From contig NZ_KE384342.1 in NCBI RefSeq assembly GCF_000425265.1, positions 824,245 through 888,244 on the forward strand: DNA of 64,000 bases, read 5' to 3'. Shown piece after piece: positions 44,967 through 54,343 of this stretch. The notes under the pieces were generated by a model that searched no databases, was not told the DNA's origin, and was given only the letters and a program-made list of their open reading frames with translations. Positions within the stretch are counted from its first letter, which is position 1, and each line of letters begins with the position of its first letter. The position numbers were made by a program, and so were the translations under genes. Source of the stretch: Maridesulfovibrio zosterae DSM 11974. Its GTDB lineage: Bacteria; Desulfobacterota; Desulfovibrionia; Desulfovibrionales; Desulfovibrionaceae.

Positions 44967-47018
44967 TTAGTTAGATCTATATGTCTTCTGAGAATCATCA
45001 ACAGGTATACGGATAATACATGTAGTACCGACCCCTTTTTTACTTGTGATTGTTATAGCACCATTATGCTTGGTAACAATAATAGAATAACTGATCGAAA
45101 GTCCCTGCCCGGTACCTTTACCGACTTCCTTTGTAGTATAAAATGGATCAAAAATCCTCGGCAGCACATCAGGATCAATCCCCGCTCCGTTATCATGAAT
45201 ATTAATTTGCGCCCATCCATCAACATACTTTGTCTGCAGAGTAATAATGCCCTTTTCCTTATTGGCAATATGATCAGTACTCTGCTTATGGCTGATTGCA
45301 TGTGCTGCATTAACAATAACATTCAAAAAGACCTGATTAATATCGTTAATAAAACATGGCACTAATGGCATAGATTCATCAAAATCAGTTTTTAATTCCG
45401 CATGATATTTCCACTCATTCCTACAGACAATTGCAGTACTCTCTAAAGCATCATGAATATTAACAAGCTGTTTTGAATCCTGCCCGGGATGAGTAAAACG
45501 CTTCATTGCCTTAACTATTTCCGAAATGCGACCTATACCTTCCTGTGATTGCGTTACAGCTATCGGAATTTCTGCTAAAATATAATCAAGATCAATATCT
45601 TCAATATTATCTTTAAGTTCTTTGTATTCTCGCGCCAAGCAATCTTTTAAATCTGTTTTATCAAATATATTTTTATAAGAATTTATAATGGATACAACCT
45701 GTGAAATCGAATCATTGATAAACTTTAAATTATCATTGATGTACTGGGCCGGAGTATTAATTTCATGAGCAATTCCTGCAGCCAACTGTCCGATACTTTC
45801 CATTTTCACGGCATGAGCCAGTTGCTGCTCAATATTTTTACGCTCGGTTATATCGAATAGAATCTTAATAAAATATGACTGTGAACCTATTTTCATTGGT
45901 AACACTGTTTTGTCTATAGGGATGATAGAATCATCACTACGCAACAAATAAAACTCATTATTTTCAACGATATCATCGGTAGTTAAACATGCATACCCAT
46001 CATACAGATAAGGCTTTGAGCAAATATACTGGCGAAAATCATTTCCGATCAACTCATCTATGGGCATCCCAATCATTTGACCGGCCAGAACATTGGCTTT
46101 TACAATCTCAAATGTTTCAGTGTCTACGTATAAAACAGCCGCTTTAATACCATCTAGAATATCCAGTAACAACTGATGCTTTTTTAATAATTCCTGCTCA
46201 CTTTTCTTTCTTTCAGTTATATCCATCGTCATTGAGAAAAAACCACAGACAAGGCCGTTATGAGCAACATAAGGAACATATGAAGTAAATAAAAATATGG
46301 GCGTGTTATCCGAAAGTTGATATTCTTTTTCAAACGAGACCTTAGTGCCGGACATGACCATATTAACACGCTGCATCATATCTGCATCGTCTTCTTCAGA
46401 CAAAAGCTCCCGGTAAGTATCCCCTACAACTTCATCACGATATTTTCCAAACATCTGAGCATAAGGAACATTCACAAATTTATAGCGCAATTCATTATTA
46501 ACAAAAGATATCATTGCCGGTACATTATCTGCTACTAACTTTAATAATAATTGGCTCTCAATAAGATCTTTAGTCCTTTTATGTACCAGAACCTCGAGTT
46601 GATCTTTTCTTTTAGCTAACTCTACTGAGGCTTCCTTACGGTATACGGCATAGCGTATAGTCCTATCAATAAGCGGTCCGCTCAGTTCTGATTTTATCAA
46701 ATAGTCTTGAGCACCACTCCGTACAGCTTTAACTGCCAAATCACGCAAATCGATCATCGTGAGCACAATAATCGGTATATTATTGTTTTCGCGATATAAC
46801 TTATCAAATGTTTCGTAGCCATCTGAATCAGGAAGATTCAAATCCAGCAAAACTGCACTTACAGGCCTCTCCCTGCATATTTTCAAAGCTTTGGATAGAG
46901 TATCACAACTGATTATCTCCATATGATCTTCTTCCACATCAAGCATATAATCCAGCAGAAGCTGGCGATCATCTGGATTATCCTCAACATGCAAAATCAA
47001 TAAGAGATTGTCACTCAT
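44967..47018 (-). CDS. REC-PAS-PAS histidine kinase
   Basis: 683 residues, soluble. An N-terminal receiver domain (HVEDNPDDRQL, phospho-Asp in VLLDLNLPDSDG, Lys in YLIKS) is followed by two PAS domains (about 160-280 and 290-400, each ending DITERKK or DITERKN). Then come a phospho-His region (GIAHEINTPAQYI, about 425) and an ATPase domain (NDNGAGIDPDVLPRIFDPFYTTKEVGKGTGQGL). Having the receiver first makes it likely to take phosphate or a signal from another kinase in the cluster. It is the last gene of the operon, 7 bp after the single-domain receiver gene. Confidence 0.92.
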   Translation of the reverse strand: MSDNLLLILHVEDNPDDRQLLLDYMLDVEEDHMEIISCDTLSKALKICRERPVSAVLLDLNLPDSDGYETFDKLYRENNNIPIIVLTMIDLRDLAVKAVRSGAQDYLIKSELSGPLIDRTIRYAVYRKEASVELAKRKDQLEVLVHKRTKDLIESQLLLKLVADNVPAMISFVNNELRYKFVNVPYAQMFGKYRDEVVGDTYRELLSEEDDADMMQRVNMVMSGTKVSFEKEYQLSDNTPIFLFTSYVPYVAHNGLVCGFFSMTMDITERKKSEQELLKKHQLLLDILDGIKAAVLYVDTETFEIVKANVLAGQMIGMPIDELIGNDFRQYICSKPYLYDGYACLTTDDIVENNEFYLLRSDDSIIPIDKTVLPMKIGSQSYFIKILFDITERKNIEQQLAHAVKMESIGQLAAGIAHEINTPAQYINDNLKFINDSISQVVSIINSYKNIFDKTDLKDCLAREYKELKDNIEDIDLDYILAEIPIAVTQSQEGIGRISEIVKAMKRFTHPGQDSKQLVNIHDALESTAIVCRNEWKYHAELKTDFDESMPLVPCFINDINQVFLNVIVNAAHAISHKQSTDHIANKEKGIITLQTKYVDGWAQINIHDNGAGIDPDVLPRIFDPFYTTKEVGKGTGQGLSISYSIIVTKHNGAITITSKKGVGTTCIIRIPVDDSQKTYRSN

Positions 47019-47025
47019 AATAACC

Positions 47026-47466
47026 TCAATCGTGCGGAAGCTTCACCACTGTGAACCAGAAGCTTTCAATGGCTTGAACAACCTTTATAAATTGATCAAA
47101 ATCTACAGGCTTGGTGATGTAGCAGTTAACGAAGTCCTTATATGCCCGGTCAATGTCCTCTGGAGCATCAGATGTTGTAAGTACAACGATAGGTATACTT
47201 CTCAAATTTTCATCGGCCTTAATTTCTTTAAGAACCTCACGACCATCCTTACGTGGCAGATTAAGATCAAGAAGTATGATATCCGGACGAATTGCATCCG
47301 AATAAGCCCCTTGCTTAAGTAAAAATTCCATTGCTCCGACACCGTCTTCTACTACATACAGCTTACAATGAACCTTTCCGTCTTTTAGAGCTTCTTTTGC
47401 AAGGATTATATCATCAGGATTGTCTTCCACCATTAAAATCTGAATAGGGCGAACCTTACTTACCAT
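47026..47466 (-). CDS. Single-domain response regulator (Rcp1-like)
   Basis: 146 residues, one receiver domain: acidic pair in MVEDNPDDI, phospho-Asp in IILLDLNLPRKDG, Thr in VVLTTSDAPED and Lys in YITKPVDFDQF. The LNLPRKDGREVL signature and length match Rcp1-type receivers, which are paired with phytochrome-like kinases and have no output domain. Its start overlaps the end of the kinase gene upstream by 11 bp, so the two are likely partners. It probably relays phosphate rather than binding DNA. Confidence 0.93.
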   Translation of the reverse strand: MVSKVRPIQILMVEDNPDDIILAKEALKDGKVHCKLYVVEDGVGAMEFLLKQGAYSDAIRPDIILLDLNLPRKDGREVLKEIKADENLRSIPIVVLTTSDAPEDIDRAYKDFVNCYITKPVDFDQFIKVVQAIESFWFTVVKLPHD

Positions 47467-48952
47467 TATTTACCTCACCGGTATTAAGCGTAAAATAAAA
47501 TATTGTCCCCTGATCAGGAATACTATCAAACCAGATTCTGCCACCGTGCCGTTCTACAATACGCTGGCAGATCGAAAGTCCAATTCCTGTTCCTTCATAA
47601 CTTCCTCTAGAATGCAGGCGCTGGAATAATTTAAACACTTTCTCTCCATATTCCTTCTCAATTCCTATCCCGTTATCCTGCACTGAAAACACCCATTGAT
47701 TCTCTTTCTTAAGAGCAGAAACAGATATGCGAGGCTGCTCTCCTTCCCGTTGAAACTTAATGCCATTCGAAATCAGATTCTGAAACAACTGGGTCAACTG
47801 AATGTAATCGCCATGTAATTCGGGCAAACCATTTTGAACAATAACGGCGTCTCTTTCCTCTATCATGTGCTCAAGGTTTTCCAGCGCACTCTCTAAAACA
47901 TCATCACCACTGATATCTTCAAACGGATTAGCCTGTGTATTCAACCTGGAGTATTGCAAAAGAGCCCTTATCAAAGAACGCATACGCTCGGCTCCGTTCA
48001 CAGCACCATCCATAAAACGTTTACCGTCTTCATCAAATTTATCCCCGTATCTTCTGGAGAGTAACTGCATATAACTTACAATAATTCTAAGCGGCTCCTG
48101 CAAATCATGTGATGCAACATAAGCAAACTGTTCCAATTGCTCATTTGAACTTTTCAGCTTGTATGACTCAGACAACAATGCTTCTTGCGTCTTTTCTTTC
48201 TCAGCTATTTCAACTTTCAGTTTACTCTGATTAATTTCAATATTTTCAGTCATTAAGTTGAAACTTTCCCGTAATGCGAACAATTCATTTTTCGCTGAGA
48301 AATCAGGAACACGGTAAGTGATATCTCCACTTGCAATAGCATTTGTAGCTTCGTAAAGCAGCGAGACAGGCTTAATAACAGCCCGCTGAAGGTAATATGC
48401 CATGGTGCAGAGAACTGTAATCAATAATACAGCAAAACCTATCAATAAAAGTAAAAGCTTCTCAAAGGATGCCGTCATTGCATCTGCCCACATATTTTTC
48501 GCGCTATGCAGGCTTCTTAATAACATGAGACTGTTAATGAAAAATTGAACACTTATATTTTCAAATGTTTCTATTTTACTATCACCTGTCTGCTCTTTTC
48601 TTACTTTGATTATATTATCTAGTATCTTTCTGGATATTGATAATTTAGAAATAATATCATCAAGATATCTATCTCCGATAGGAGTATTAAGGAGCCGGGC
48701 CTTTTCACAAAAGATTAATGTAGTATCAAAACGCTTTTCAATCTGCTCAAATGCTCTTTCCCTCTTCAAACTTACCAGTTCTGTAAACAAAGTGGAAATT
48801 TCAGTACAGTTGATCTCTATTTCGTTACCGTATTGAGCAAGCCGGGAATACAAATGATGCTCTTGTACACTTTCCCATACAAAACCTGCAGCAATCAGCA
48901 GAACAACTGCTAAAGCAGTATTCAGAATACGGATTGAGGAAGAAATCTTCAT
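47456..48952 (-). CDS. Membrane histidine kinase with HAMP domain
   Basis: 498 residues. Two membrane helices (about 9-27 and 163-190) flank a helical periplasmic sensor of about 135 residues. A HAMP domain (IKPVSLLYEATNAIASGDITYRV), a coiled coil, the phospho-His region (ASHDLQEPLRIIVSYMQLL) and an ATPase domain (VQDNGIGIEKEYGEKVFKLFQRLHSRGSYEGTGIGL) follow. The LQEPLR and FKLFQRLH motifs are those of phytochrome-type kinases that pair with Rcp1-like receivers, matching the next gene. It is 3 bp from the binding-protein gene upstream, whose product may feed its sensor. Confidence 0.92.
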   Translation of the reverse strand: MKISSSIRILNTALAVVLLIAAGFVWESVQEHHLYSRLAQYGNEIEINCTEISTLFTELVSLKRERAFEQIEKRFDTTLIFCEKARLLNTPIGDRYLDDIISKLSISRKILDNIIKVRKEQTGDSKIETFENISVQFFINSLMLLRSLHSAKNMWADAMTASFEKLLLLLIGFAVLLITVLCTMAYYLQRAVIKPVSLLYEATNAIASGDITYRVPDFSAKNELFALRESFNLMTENIEINQSKLKVEIAEKEKTQEALLSESYKLKSSNEQLEQFAYVASHDLQEPLRIIVSYMQLLSRRYGDKFDEDGKRFMDGAVNGAERMRSLIRALLQYSRLNTQANPFEDISGDDVLESALENLEHMIEERDAVIVQNGLPELHGDYIQLTQLFQNLISNGIKFQREGEQPRISVSALKKENQWVFSVQDNGIGIEKEYGEKVFKLFQRLHSRGSYEGTGIGLSICQRIVERHGGRIWFDSIPDQGTIFYFTLNTGEVNNGK

Positions 48953-48955
48953 AAA

Positions 48956-49984
48956 TTACCTCAACAACCCGATACGTTCAGGATCAATTTTATCTAAAAA
49001 GGACGGTGCAAGTATATCCTCAATATCATGTTTCTGCTGATCTTTTACAAACCCGCCTTCAATTGCCCATGTTGAGATCTCCTCCAGATTAATCTGGACC
49101 GCATGATCAAGCCTTACCTGAGGTTTAATACGTTTCCAGGTTTCTGTAAGCTCGGCAGGATCTACCTTAAGAGCATTAGCTACAATCGAAAATGACAGCT
49201 CAGGATTATCAAAATAAAATTGCTCTGCTCTAAGCATAGCCTTCAAAAATTTTTCAATAATACTAGGATGTTTAGCTGCAAATGCTCTTGTCGTTATTAC
49301 TAGTTCAGAACTCATATAAATTCCTCGCTCAGAAAAAACTATTGCATTATCTCCAAGCAACTCCTTCGCATTTCCAACATATGGCTCCCGCATAGAAAAA
49401 GCATCAATCTTACCCTGTATAAGACTAGGTGTCAGTTCTTCAGCGCGCATATATACCATCTCAAACTGTTTAATATTGTTCAGCAAATGGAATAAATGCC
49501 AATAAAAATGGACTGCTGAAGATTTTTGTGTACCGATACGCTTTCCATTAAGATCACGAACTTCGCTGATACCAGCATCCCGTCTCGCAATTACTTTCTG
49601 TACAGAATCAGAAGTGCTGATGGAAGATAGAACGCCCAGATCATGGTGTTCAAAAGAACTGAAAGCGATTGGAACTTCTGCAGAATTAATAATATCGACT
49701 TCACCAGCCAGAAGTCCGTCTTGTAACGCACGTTTTCCGGTAGGATACGTTGTCATAGATAAATCAAGCCCCTCTTTATTGAAAAAGCCTTGATCCAGAG
49801 CAATAAAAATCAGTGCTCCTGTTGCCTGCAGGGCCACACCAAGACGCAGAGTAGAGTTGTGAAGAGACCGAGATTTAGATTGAAAACGCTGCTCACACCC
49901 TGGCAAAAGTGTGGCAAAAAGAACACACACTAAGAAAATTAATGACAGCCGAGTAAACTTGATTAGTAGCCTTTCAAAATACAT
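48956..49984 (-). CDS. NMT1/SsuA-like solute-binding lipoprotein without transporter genes
   Basis: 342 residues from MYFERLLIKFTR (ATG 49984, AGGAG 7 nt before). Lipoprotein signal with lipobox LLPGC (Cys near residue 30). The mature part is a two-lobed binding protein of the nitrate/sulfonate/thiamine-precursor type (LRLGVALQATGALIFIALDQGFFNKEGLDL, DVDIINSAEVP-like segment, AFSMREPYV). No ABC permease or ATPase gene is nearby. It lies 3 bp before a membrane histidine kinase, so it is more likely a sensory accessory that presents a ligand to the kinase than a transport component. Confidence 0.85.
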   Translation of the reverse strand: MYFERLLIKFTRLSLIFLVCVLFATLLPGCEQRFQSKSRSLHNSTLRLGVALQATGALIFIALDQGFFNKEGLDLSMTTYPTGKRALQDGLLAGEVDIINSAEVPIAFSSFEHHDLGVLSSISTSDSVQKVIARRDAGISEVRDLNGKRIGTQKSSAVHFYWHLFHLLNNIKQFEMVYMRAEELTPSLIQGKIDAFSMREPYVGNAKELLGDNAIVFSERGIYMSSELVITTRAFAAKHPSIIEKFLKAMLRAEQFYFDNPELSFSIVANALKVDPAELTETWKRIKPQVRLDHAVQINLEEISTWAIEGGFVKDQQKHDIEDILAPSFLDKIDPERIGLLR

Positions 49985-50151
49985 AGTTTTACTCCTAAAC
50001 AAATGTACCCTGTGGAGTTCCCCCTGCTAAACCGGACACCCTGTTCATTCTCCCCAAAACATTTATGGTAAGAATCATGATATCATTATTTAACACTTAA
50101 GAGAAAAGAAAAAGTCTATTAAATATATCAGCAACTAGCAAAAAATTCTTT

Positions 50152-52110
50152 TCAAATATCATTTAAAGGCAAACTAATAATAACGTCTGTACCTATTCCA
50201 ACAGAACTCTTCACTGTTATAGTTCCATTATGATCGTCTATAATCCGGTGAGTGATAGCAAGCCCTTGCCCTACGCCCTTTCCTGGATCTTTTGTTGAAT
50301 AGAACGGCTCGAATATTTTCTTCAAACTGTCCTCTGGAATTCCAGCACCTGTATCATGAAACACTATCTGAAGCTTCTCATCATCTTTATACGTTTCTAC
50401 GGATATCAGCCCCTTGGAAATATCACCGGATGCCTTCTGCTGATCAGCAATAGCATCAACCGAATTAGTGATAAGCGAAACGAACACATCCAATATTTCC
50501 TGTGAAATGCATTTTATTTCAGGAAGGTCCGCAGCAAAATTGAGATTTAAATCCGCAACAGGTTCCCAGTAGACTTTAGTTTTTTTTATCGCTTCATTCA
50601 TCAGATTATTGATATCAACGGCCTCAGGCATCACCTCAGCTGTACCGGCAAGCCTTCGAACTGAATTTATAATATCAGTAATACGCTGTATCCCCTGCAT
50701 ATTTTCGTTAAGAGCTTGATCGGCCTCTTTAAGCAACAAACCTGACTCTAATCCCTCAAGAGCAGATTCCAACTTTGTCACTTCATCAGTATAGCCCCCA
50801 TCTGCCTTAATCTTAGAAATTAAAGGGGATAACGCCTCTTCAACGTCTTTGACCTCATCAATAACTGTCTGGAAAAATGACATATTAGCCTTTATGTACT
50901 GCGCAGGTGTATTAATTTCATGAGCAACGCCTCCGGCAAGCAACCCCAAAGAACTAAGACGCTGCTGACGAAAAACTTCTTTCTCCATATCTTTAATCCT
51001 TGTTACATCGGCTATAACAGCTATAAGTCCTATGCAATTTCCTTTATCGTCATGCAGCATTCTAGGAGAAAAAAGCACATTTATCTTTCCATAATTTTTC
51101 TTGATAAGTTCTAATTCAAACGACCTCATCTCTTTAAATTTCTTTTCACGTAGTATACTGGTGAAACTGTCCGCATTCTTGTCTGAAATTAATTTTTTAA
51201 AATGCTTCCCTGTAATCTCCTGAGCAGTATAGCCGAGCAGAGTTCCCATTGGCTTGCTGCAAAAAATAATTTCACCTTCACAATTCATGATCACAGTTCC
51301 TTCAGTCATCGTTTCCACAAGTGCCTGATACCTTCTCTGACTGGCTCTACTCGATAATTCCGCTGATTTAAGTTTGCCCATTCCCCAAATTATCAAACAA
51401 CCCAATAGCCAACCCAAAAACAAAACAGCTTCCTGAAAAATACAATCTTTCCTGCCATGCACATACAAAGGTTCAAGAGGAAGTGAAGCACTGATACCTC
51501 CACGCAAATCACCGACTTTATACCCTTGCTCTGCATGGCATTTAAGACAGGCTTTCTCTGTTAACAATGGAACCATTAGTCTCAGATATGGAACACCTTT
51601 TATATCTTCAATTGAATTAATCTCGACAGATTTTGATTCCATTTTCTTCAAAGTATCAGCTTCCCATGAATCTGGTTTGTTTGCAGGACGTATTGGATTG
51701 AGACTTGTAAGATGAGCGATAATACCAGAAGTGTAGGAGCCCATTTCGTGAACCTGACGGTTCATGTAGGAAGGATTTATTTTTGTAAGCTTGAGCCCTG
51801 ATAACGTCTCAACATCTCTATTTTTAATATGAAGGTACTTATTGGGTTTAAGTTGGTCACTTATTTCGCCATACACTCCGCCATGCATAGCATTCCACCT
51901 TCGATAAATAATATCCTGCTCAACACTGGATCGGAGATTTATCAAAGCAGAATTGATCATTCTTTGATTCACCAGTTCAAGACTCCAGAATAAAATCAAC
52001 ACGGCAAAAAGAGTCCAGACGATAAGTACTGTCCCAAATAAAAACTTATATTTCAAATTATCAGGCTTTTTTTCAAAAAGGATTTCATCCTGAGCAGTAA
52101 TTTTTGCCAT
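50152..52110 (-). CDS. Histidine kinase with heme-binding Tll0287-like sensor and PAS
   Basis: 652 residues (ATG 52110 with AGGA 8 nt before; ATG 52119 also possible). Two membrane helices (about 25-47 and 230-250) enclose a periplasmic domain of the DUF3365/Tll0287 type, with a CLKCH (CxxCH) c-type heme site near residue 195. A PAS domain (about 270-385), phospho-His region (GVAHEINTPAQYI) and ATPase domain (FHDTGAGIPEDSLKKIFEPFYSTKDPGKGVGQGL) follow. It probably senses redox state or a gas ligand in the periplasm. It shares the HEINTPAQYI kinase core with the REC-PAS-PAS kinase in the same cluster. Confidence 0.9.
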   Translation of the reverse strand: MAKITAQDEILFEKKPDNLKYKFLFGTVLIVWTLFAVLILFWSLELVNQRMINSALINLRSSVEQDIIYRRWNAMHGGVYGEISDQLKPNKYLHIKNRDVETLSGLKLTKINPSYMNRQVHEMGSYTSGIIAHLTSLNPIRPANKPDSWEADTLKKMESKSVEINSIEDIKGVPYLRLMVPLLTEKACLKCHAEQGYKVGDLRGGISASLPLEPLYVHGRKDCIFQEAVLFLGWLLGCLIIWGMGKLKSAELSSRASQRRYQALVETMTEGTVIMNCEGEIIFCSKPMGTLLGYTAQEITGKHFKKLISDKNADSFTSILREKKFKEMRSFELELIKKNYGKINVLFSPRMLHDDKGNCIGLIAVIADVTRIKDMEKEVFRQQRLSSLGLLAGGVAHEINTPAQYIKANMSFFQTVIDEVKDVEEALSPLISKIKADGGYTDEVTKLESALEGLESGLLLKEADQALNENMQGIQRITDIINSVRRLAGTAEVMPEAVDINNLMNEAIKKTKVYWEPVADLNLNFAADLPEIKCISQEILDVFVSLITNSVDAIADQQKASGDISKGLISVETYKDDEKLQIVFHDTGAGIPEDSLKKIFEPFYSTKDPGKGVGQGLAITHRIIDDHNGTITVKSSVGIGTDVIISLPLNDI

Positions 52111-52177
52111 GCGAACCATCCTATACTTCTCGTAGATAAAATTGTTCTATTAAAATACTCGACTTAAAAAATATAGT

Positions 52178-53188
52178 TTATTTGATATAATGTTCAGAGA
52201 TTTGCCCCTCATGAATCAGTTTAATTCCAACCTCGGCACATTGGGCATCAAGACTTACTCCTTTTTCTTTATCAAGAATATTCAAAATTTTATCTATACC
52301 AAGTGACCTGCGGTAAGGTCTGTCAGTTAAAACAGCGTCAATATAATCTGCCACAGCTATTATTTTTGATTCATGCAACAGTTCATCCCCCTTCAAACCA
52401 TATGGATAACCGGAACCGTCTATCCTTTCATGATGCTCTAATATGATACGCCTGATCGGCCACTGTGTTTCCATTGTTTTAAAAATTTCTGCCCCGACTA
52501 ACGGATGCGTCTTTATTATTGAAAATTCAGCTTCACTGAGTTTTCCGGGCTTATTAAGAATCCCTGATGGCACAGCGATCTTCCCAATATCGTGTACAAG
52601 GGCAGCCAGACGCAAGCCTTCAATAACATTTTCATCAAATCCAATCTTTGAAGCAATCGTTACAGAAATATCTGCTGTACGGTCCATATGGCCTGCAGTA
52701 TAGGGATCTCTGATTTCTACCAGACGGGTAAAGGCTTTCAAAGTCCCCTGCAAACCTTCCTTAATACGTAAAAGACCGACTAATTCACGTGAATCCTGTA
52801 CCATTTGGTACTGCTTTATTCCGGAAGTAACGGCTGCAGTTAAATTATCAGGCGAACAGGGTTTGGTCAGAAATCTAAAAATGTCACCTTGATTTACTGC
52901 ATCCATGGCGATTTCCAAATCAGCATAACCGGTAAGCACCATCCTGACTGTATCAGGATAAAGTTCACGAACCTTCGATAACAACTCTATCCCGTTCATC
53001 TCCGGCATTTTAATGTCAGAGATGATAACCTTAACATGAGGCTCACTTCCAAGAACATCAAGTGCTGCTTTACCACCCAGAGCTGTTAAAATCTTAAATT
53101 TTGAATGCAGAATCCGCCGATAACTACTTAGCACATTGGGTTCATCATCAACAAAAAGGATTAAATCGTTTGAGTAATTGTTTTCCAT
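52178..53188 (-). CDS. REC-HD-GYP response regulator, intact c-di-GMP phosphodiesterase
   Basis: 336 residues from MENNYSND (ATG 53188). Receiver domain 1-125 (LFVDDEPNVLSSYRRIL, phospho-Asp in VIISDIKMPEMNG, Lys in FLTKPC), then an HD-GYP domain with all key motifs: VHDIGKIAVP, HHERIDGSGYP, and VADYIDAV. It should hydrolyse cyclic di-GMP (or a related dinucleotide) when the receiver is phosphorylated. It overlaps no gene after start correction but lies 7 bp after the degenerate paralogue encoded just upstream. Confidence 0.93.
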   Translation of the reverse strand: MENNYSNDLILFVDDEPNVLSSYRRILHSKFKILTALGGKAALDVLGSEPHVKVIISDIKMPEMNGIELLSKVRELYPDTVRMVLTGYADLEIAMDAVNQGDIFRFLTKPCSPDNLTAAVTSGIKQYQMVQDSRELVGLLRIKEGLQGTLKAFTRLVEIRDPYTAGHMDRTADISVTIASKIGFDENVIEGLRLAALVHDIGKIAVPSGILNKPGKLSEAEFSIIKTHPLVGAEIFKTMETQWPIRRIILEHHERIDGSGYPYGLKGDELLHESKIIAVADYIDAVLTDRPYRRSLGIDKILNILDKEKGVSLDAQCAEVGIKLIHEGQISEHYIK

Positions 53189-53195
53189 TTCAACC

Positions 53196-54335
53196 TTAAC
53201 CTGGCACAAGTACGCAAATTGGTTCAGCTACACCGACCTTCTCCACGAATAAGACAATACGGTCAATTTTATCCTTATCAAGTTCAAGACTTTTACGTAA
53301 AAGAAGAGCTCCCTCATTTGAAGTAACGTCTTTATAAAGAATCATGCCCGGATAAAGCTCCTTGATATTCAAATCTTTTATTTCATACCGGGCCTCGACT
53401 CCCAGCATCCCCTCTATATAATAAAGTAATTCAGGATCATACACTTCAACCTGTTCTTCCAGCTTAGCAAATGCACTCCTTGGATTACCTACAATATTCA
53501 GCCACATGTCGTAATCGAGAGCCAAACGCAAAATCCTTCCGCCAAGAGGTATATCTTCTCCACTAATCCCATCACGCGGTGTTCCGGAACCATCGAACCC
53601 TTTCAACTGATAAGAAATTATTTCTGCAATGCTTCCAAGCCTTGGCAACTTAGAAACCAGACTTTTAGCTACTACAGGATGCATCTCAAAAATTTCTATC
53701 TGCTCAGGAGTCAAAACATCACCTTCTAACAATGAATCCAAAATTCCAGATGGAAGTATCAACGTTCCCAACTGTGACAGCATTGTTGCAATGTCATATT
53801 TCCATAAATCCTTAGCACCTTTTTTAGTGGCTAAATAGCGCACATACCGCCTGACTCTGTTAATTCTCTCCCCAGCCTCAGGTGTTACTAATGACGTAAT
53901 CTCGGTAAGAAGCTCTACGCTCTTCTTAAGTGTCTGCTCAAGCAGGACTCTCTTTCCGGTAACAAGATCATACTGATAAACAGCATCCTTAATGTTATTT
54001 AACAAAGCATCTTTATCGCACGGCTTAGTCAAGAAACGAAAAACATGACCATCATTTACAGCACTTATTGCATTAGTCAGATCAGCATACCCTGTAAGAA
54101 TCATTCGGACCGTTTCAGGACTTCTGCTTTTAACTGCAGTTAAAAATTCAATTCCATTCATACCGGGCATTTTGTAATCCGAAATAACCACCGAGAAAGG
54201 CTTCTTAGGATCAATACAGCTAAGTGCTGATGCAGGGCCAGTCTCAGTATGAATATCGTAATACTTTCGCAATTGCCTTTTCAATGAAGAAAGAACATTA
54301 GGTTCATCATCGACAAGTAAGATTCTCGGCTTCAT
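53196..54335 (-). CDS. REC protein with degenerate HD-GYP domain
   Basis: 379 residues from MKPRILLVDDEPNVL (ATG 54335, AGGAG upstream). The receiver is intact (VVISDYKMPGMNG, FLTKPCDKD). The second domain follows the HD-GYP layout but has lost its metal and signature residues: SQLGTLILP replaces HDIGKI.P, YQLKGFDGSGTP replaces HHE..DGSGYP, and ALDYDMW replaces VADYDA. It is therefore probably a catalytically dead pseudo-enzyme acting by binding. About 80 further residues at the C-terminus are unassigned. It sits directly before the intact REC-HD-GYP gene, a likely paralogue. Confidence 0.88.
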   Translation of the reverse strand: MKPRILLVDDEPNVLSSLKRQLRKYYDIHTETGPASALSCIDPKKPFSVVISDYKMPGMNGIEFLTAVKSRSPETVRMILTGYADLTNAISAVNDGHVFRFLTKPCDKDALLNNIKDAVYQYDLVTGKRVLLEQTLKKSVELLTEITSLVTPEAGERINRVRRYVRYLATKKGAKDLWKYDIATMLSQLGTLILPSGILDSLLEGDVLTPEQIEIFEMHPVVAKSLVSKLPRLGSIAEIISYQLKGFDGSGTPRDGISGEDIPLGGRILRLALDYDMWLNIVGNPRSAFAKLEEQVEVYDPELLYYIEGMLGVEARYEIKDLNIKELYPGMILYKDVTSNEGALLLRKSLELDKDKIDRIVLFVEKVGVAEPICVLVPG

Positions 54336-54343
54336 CAAAACTC

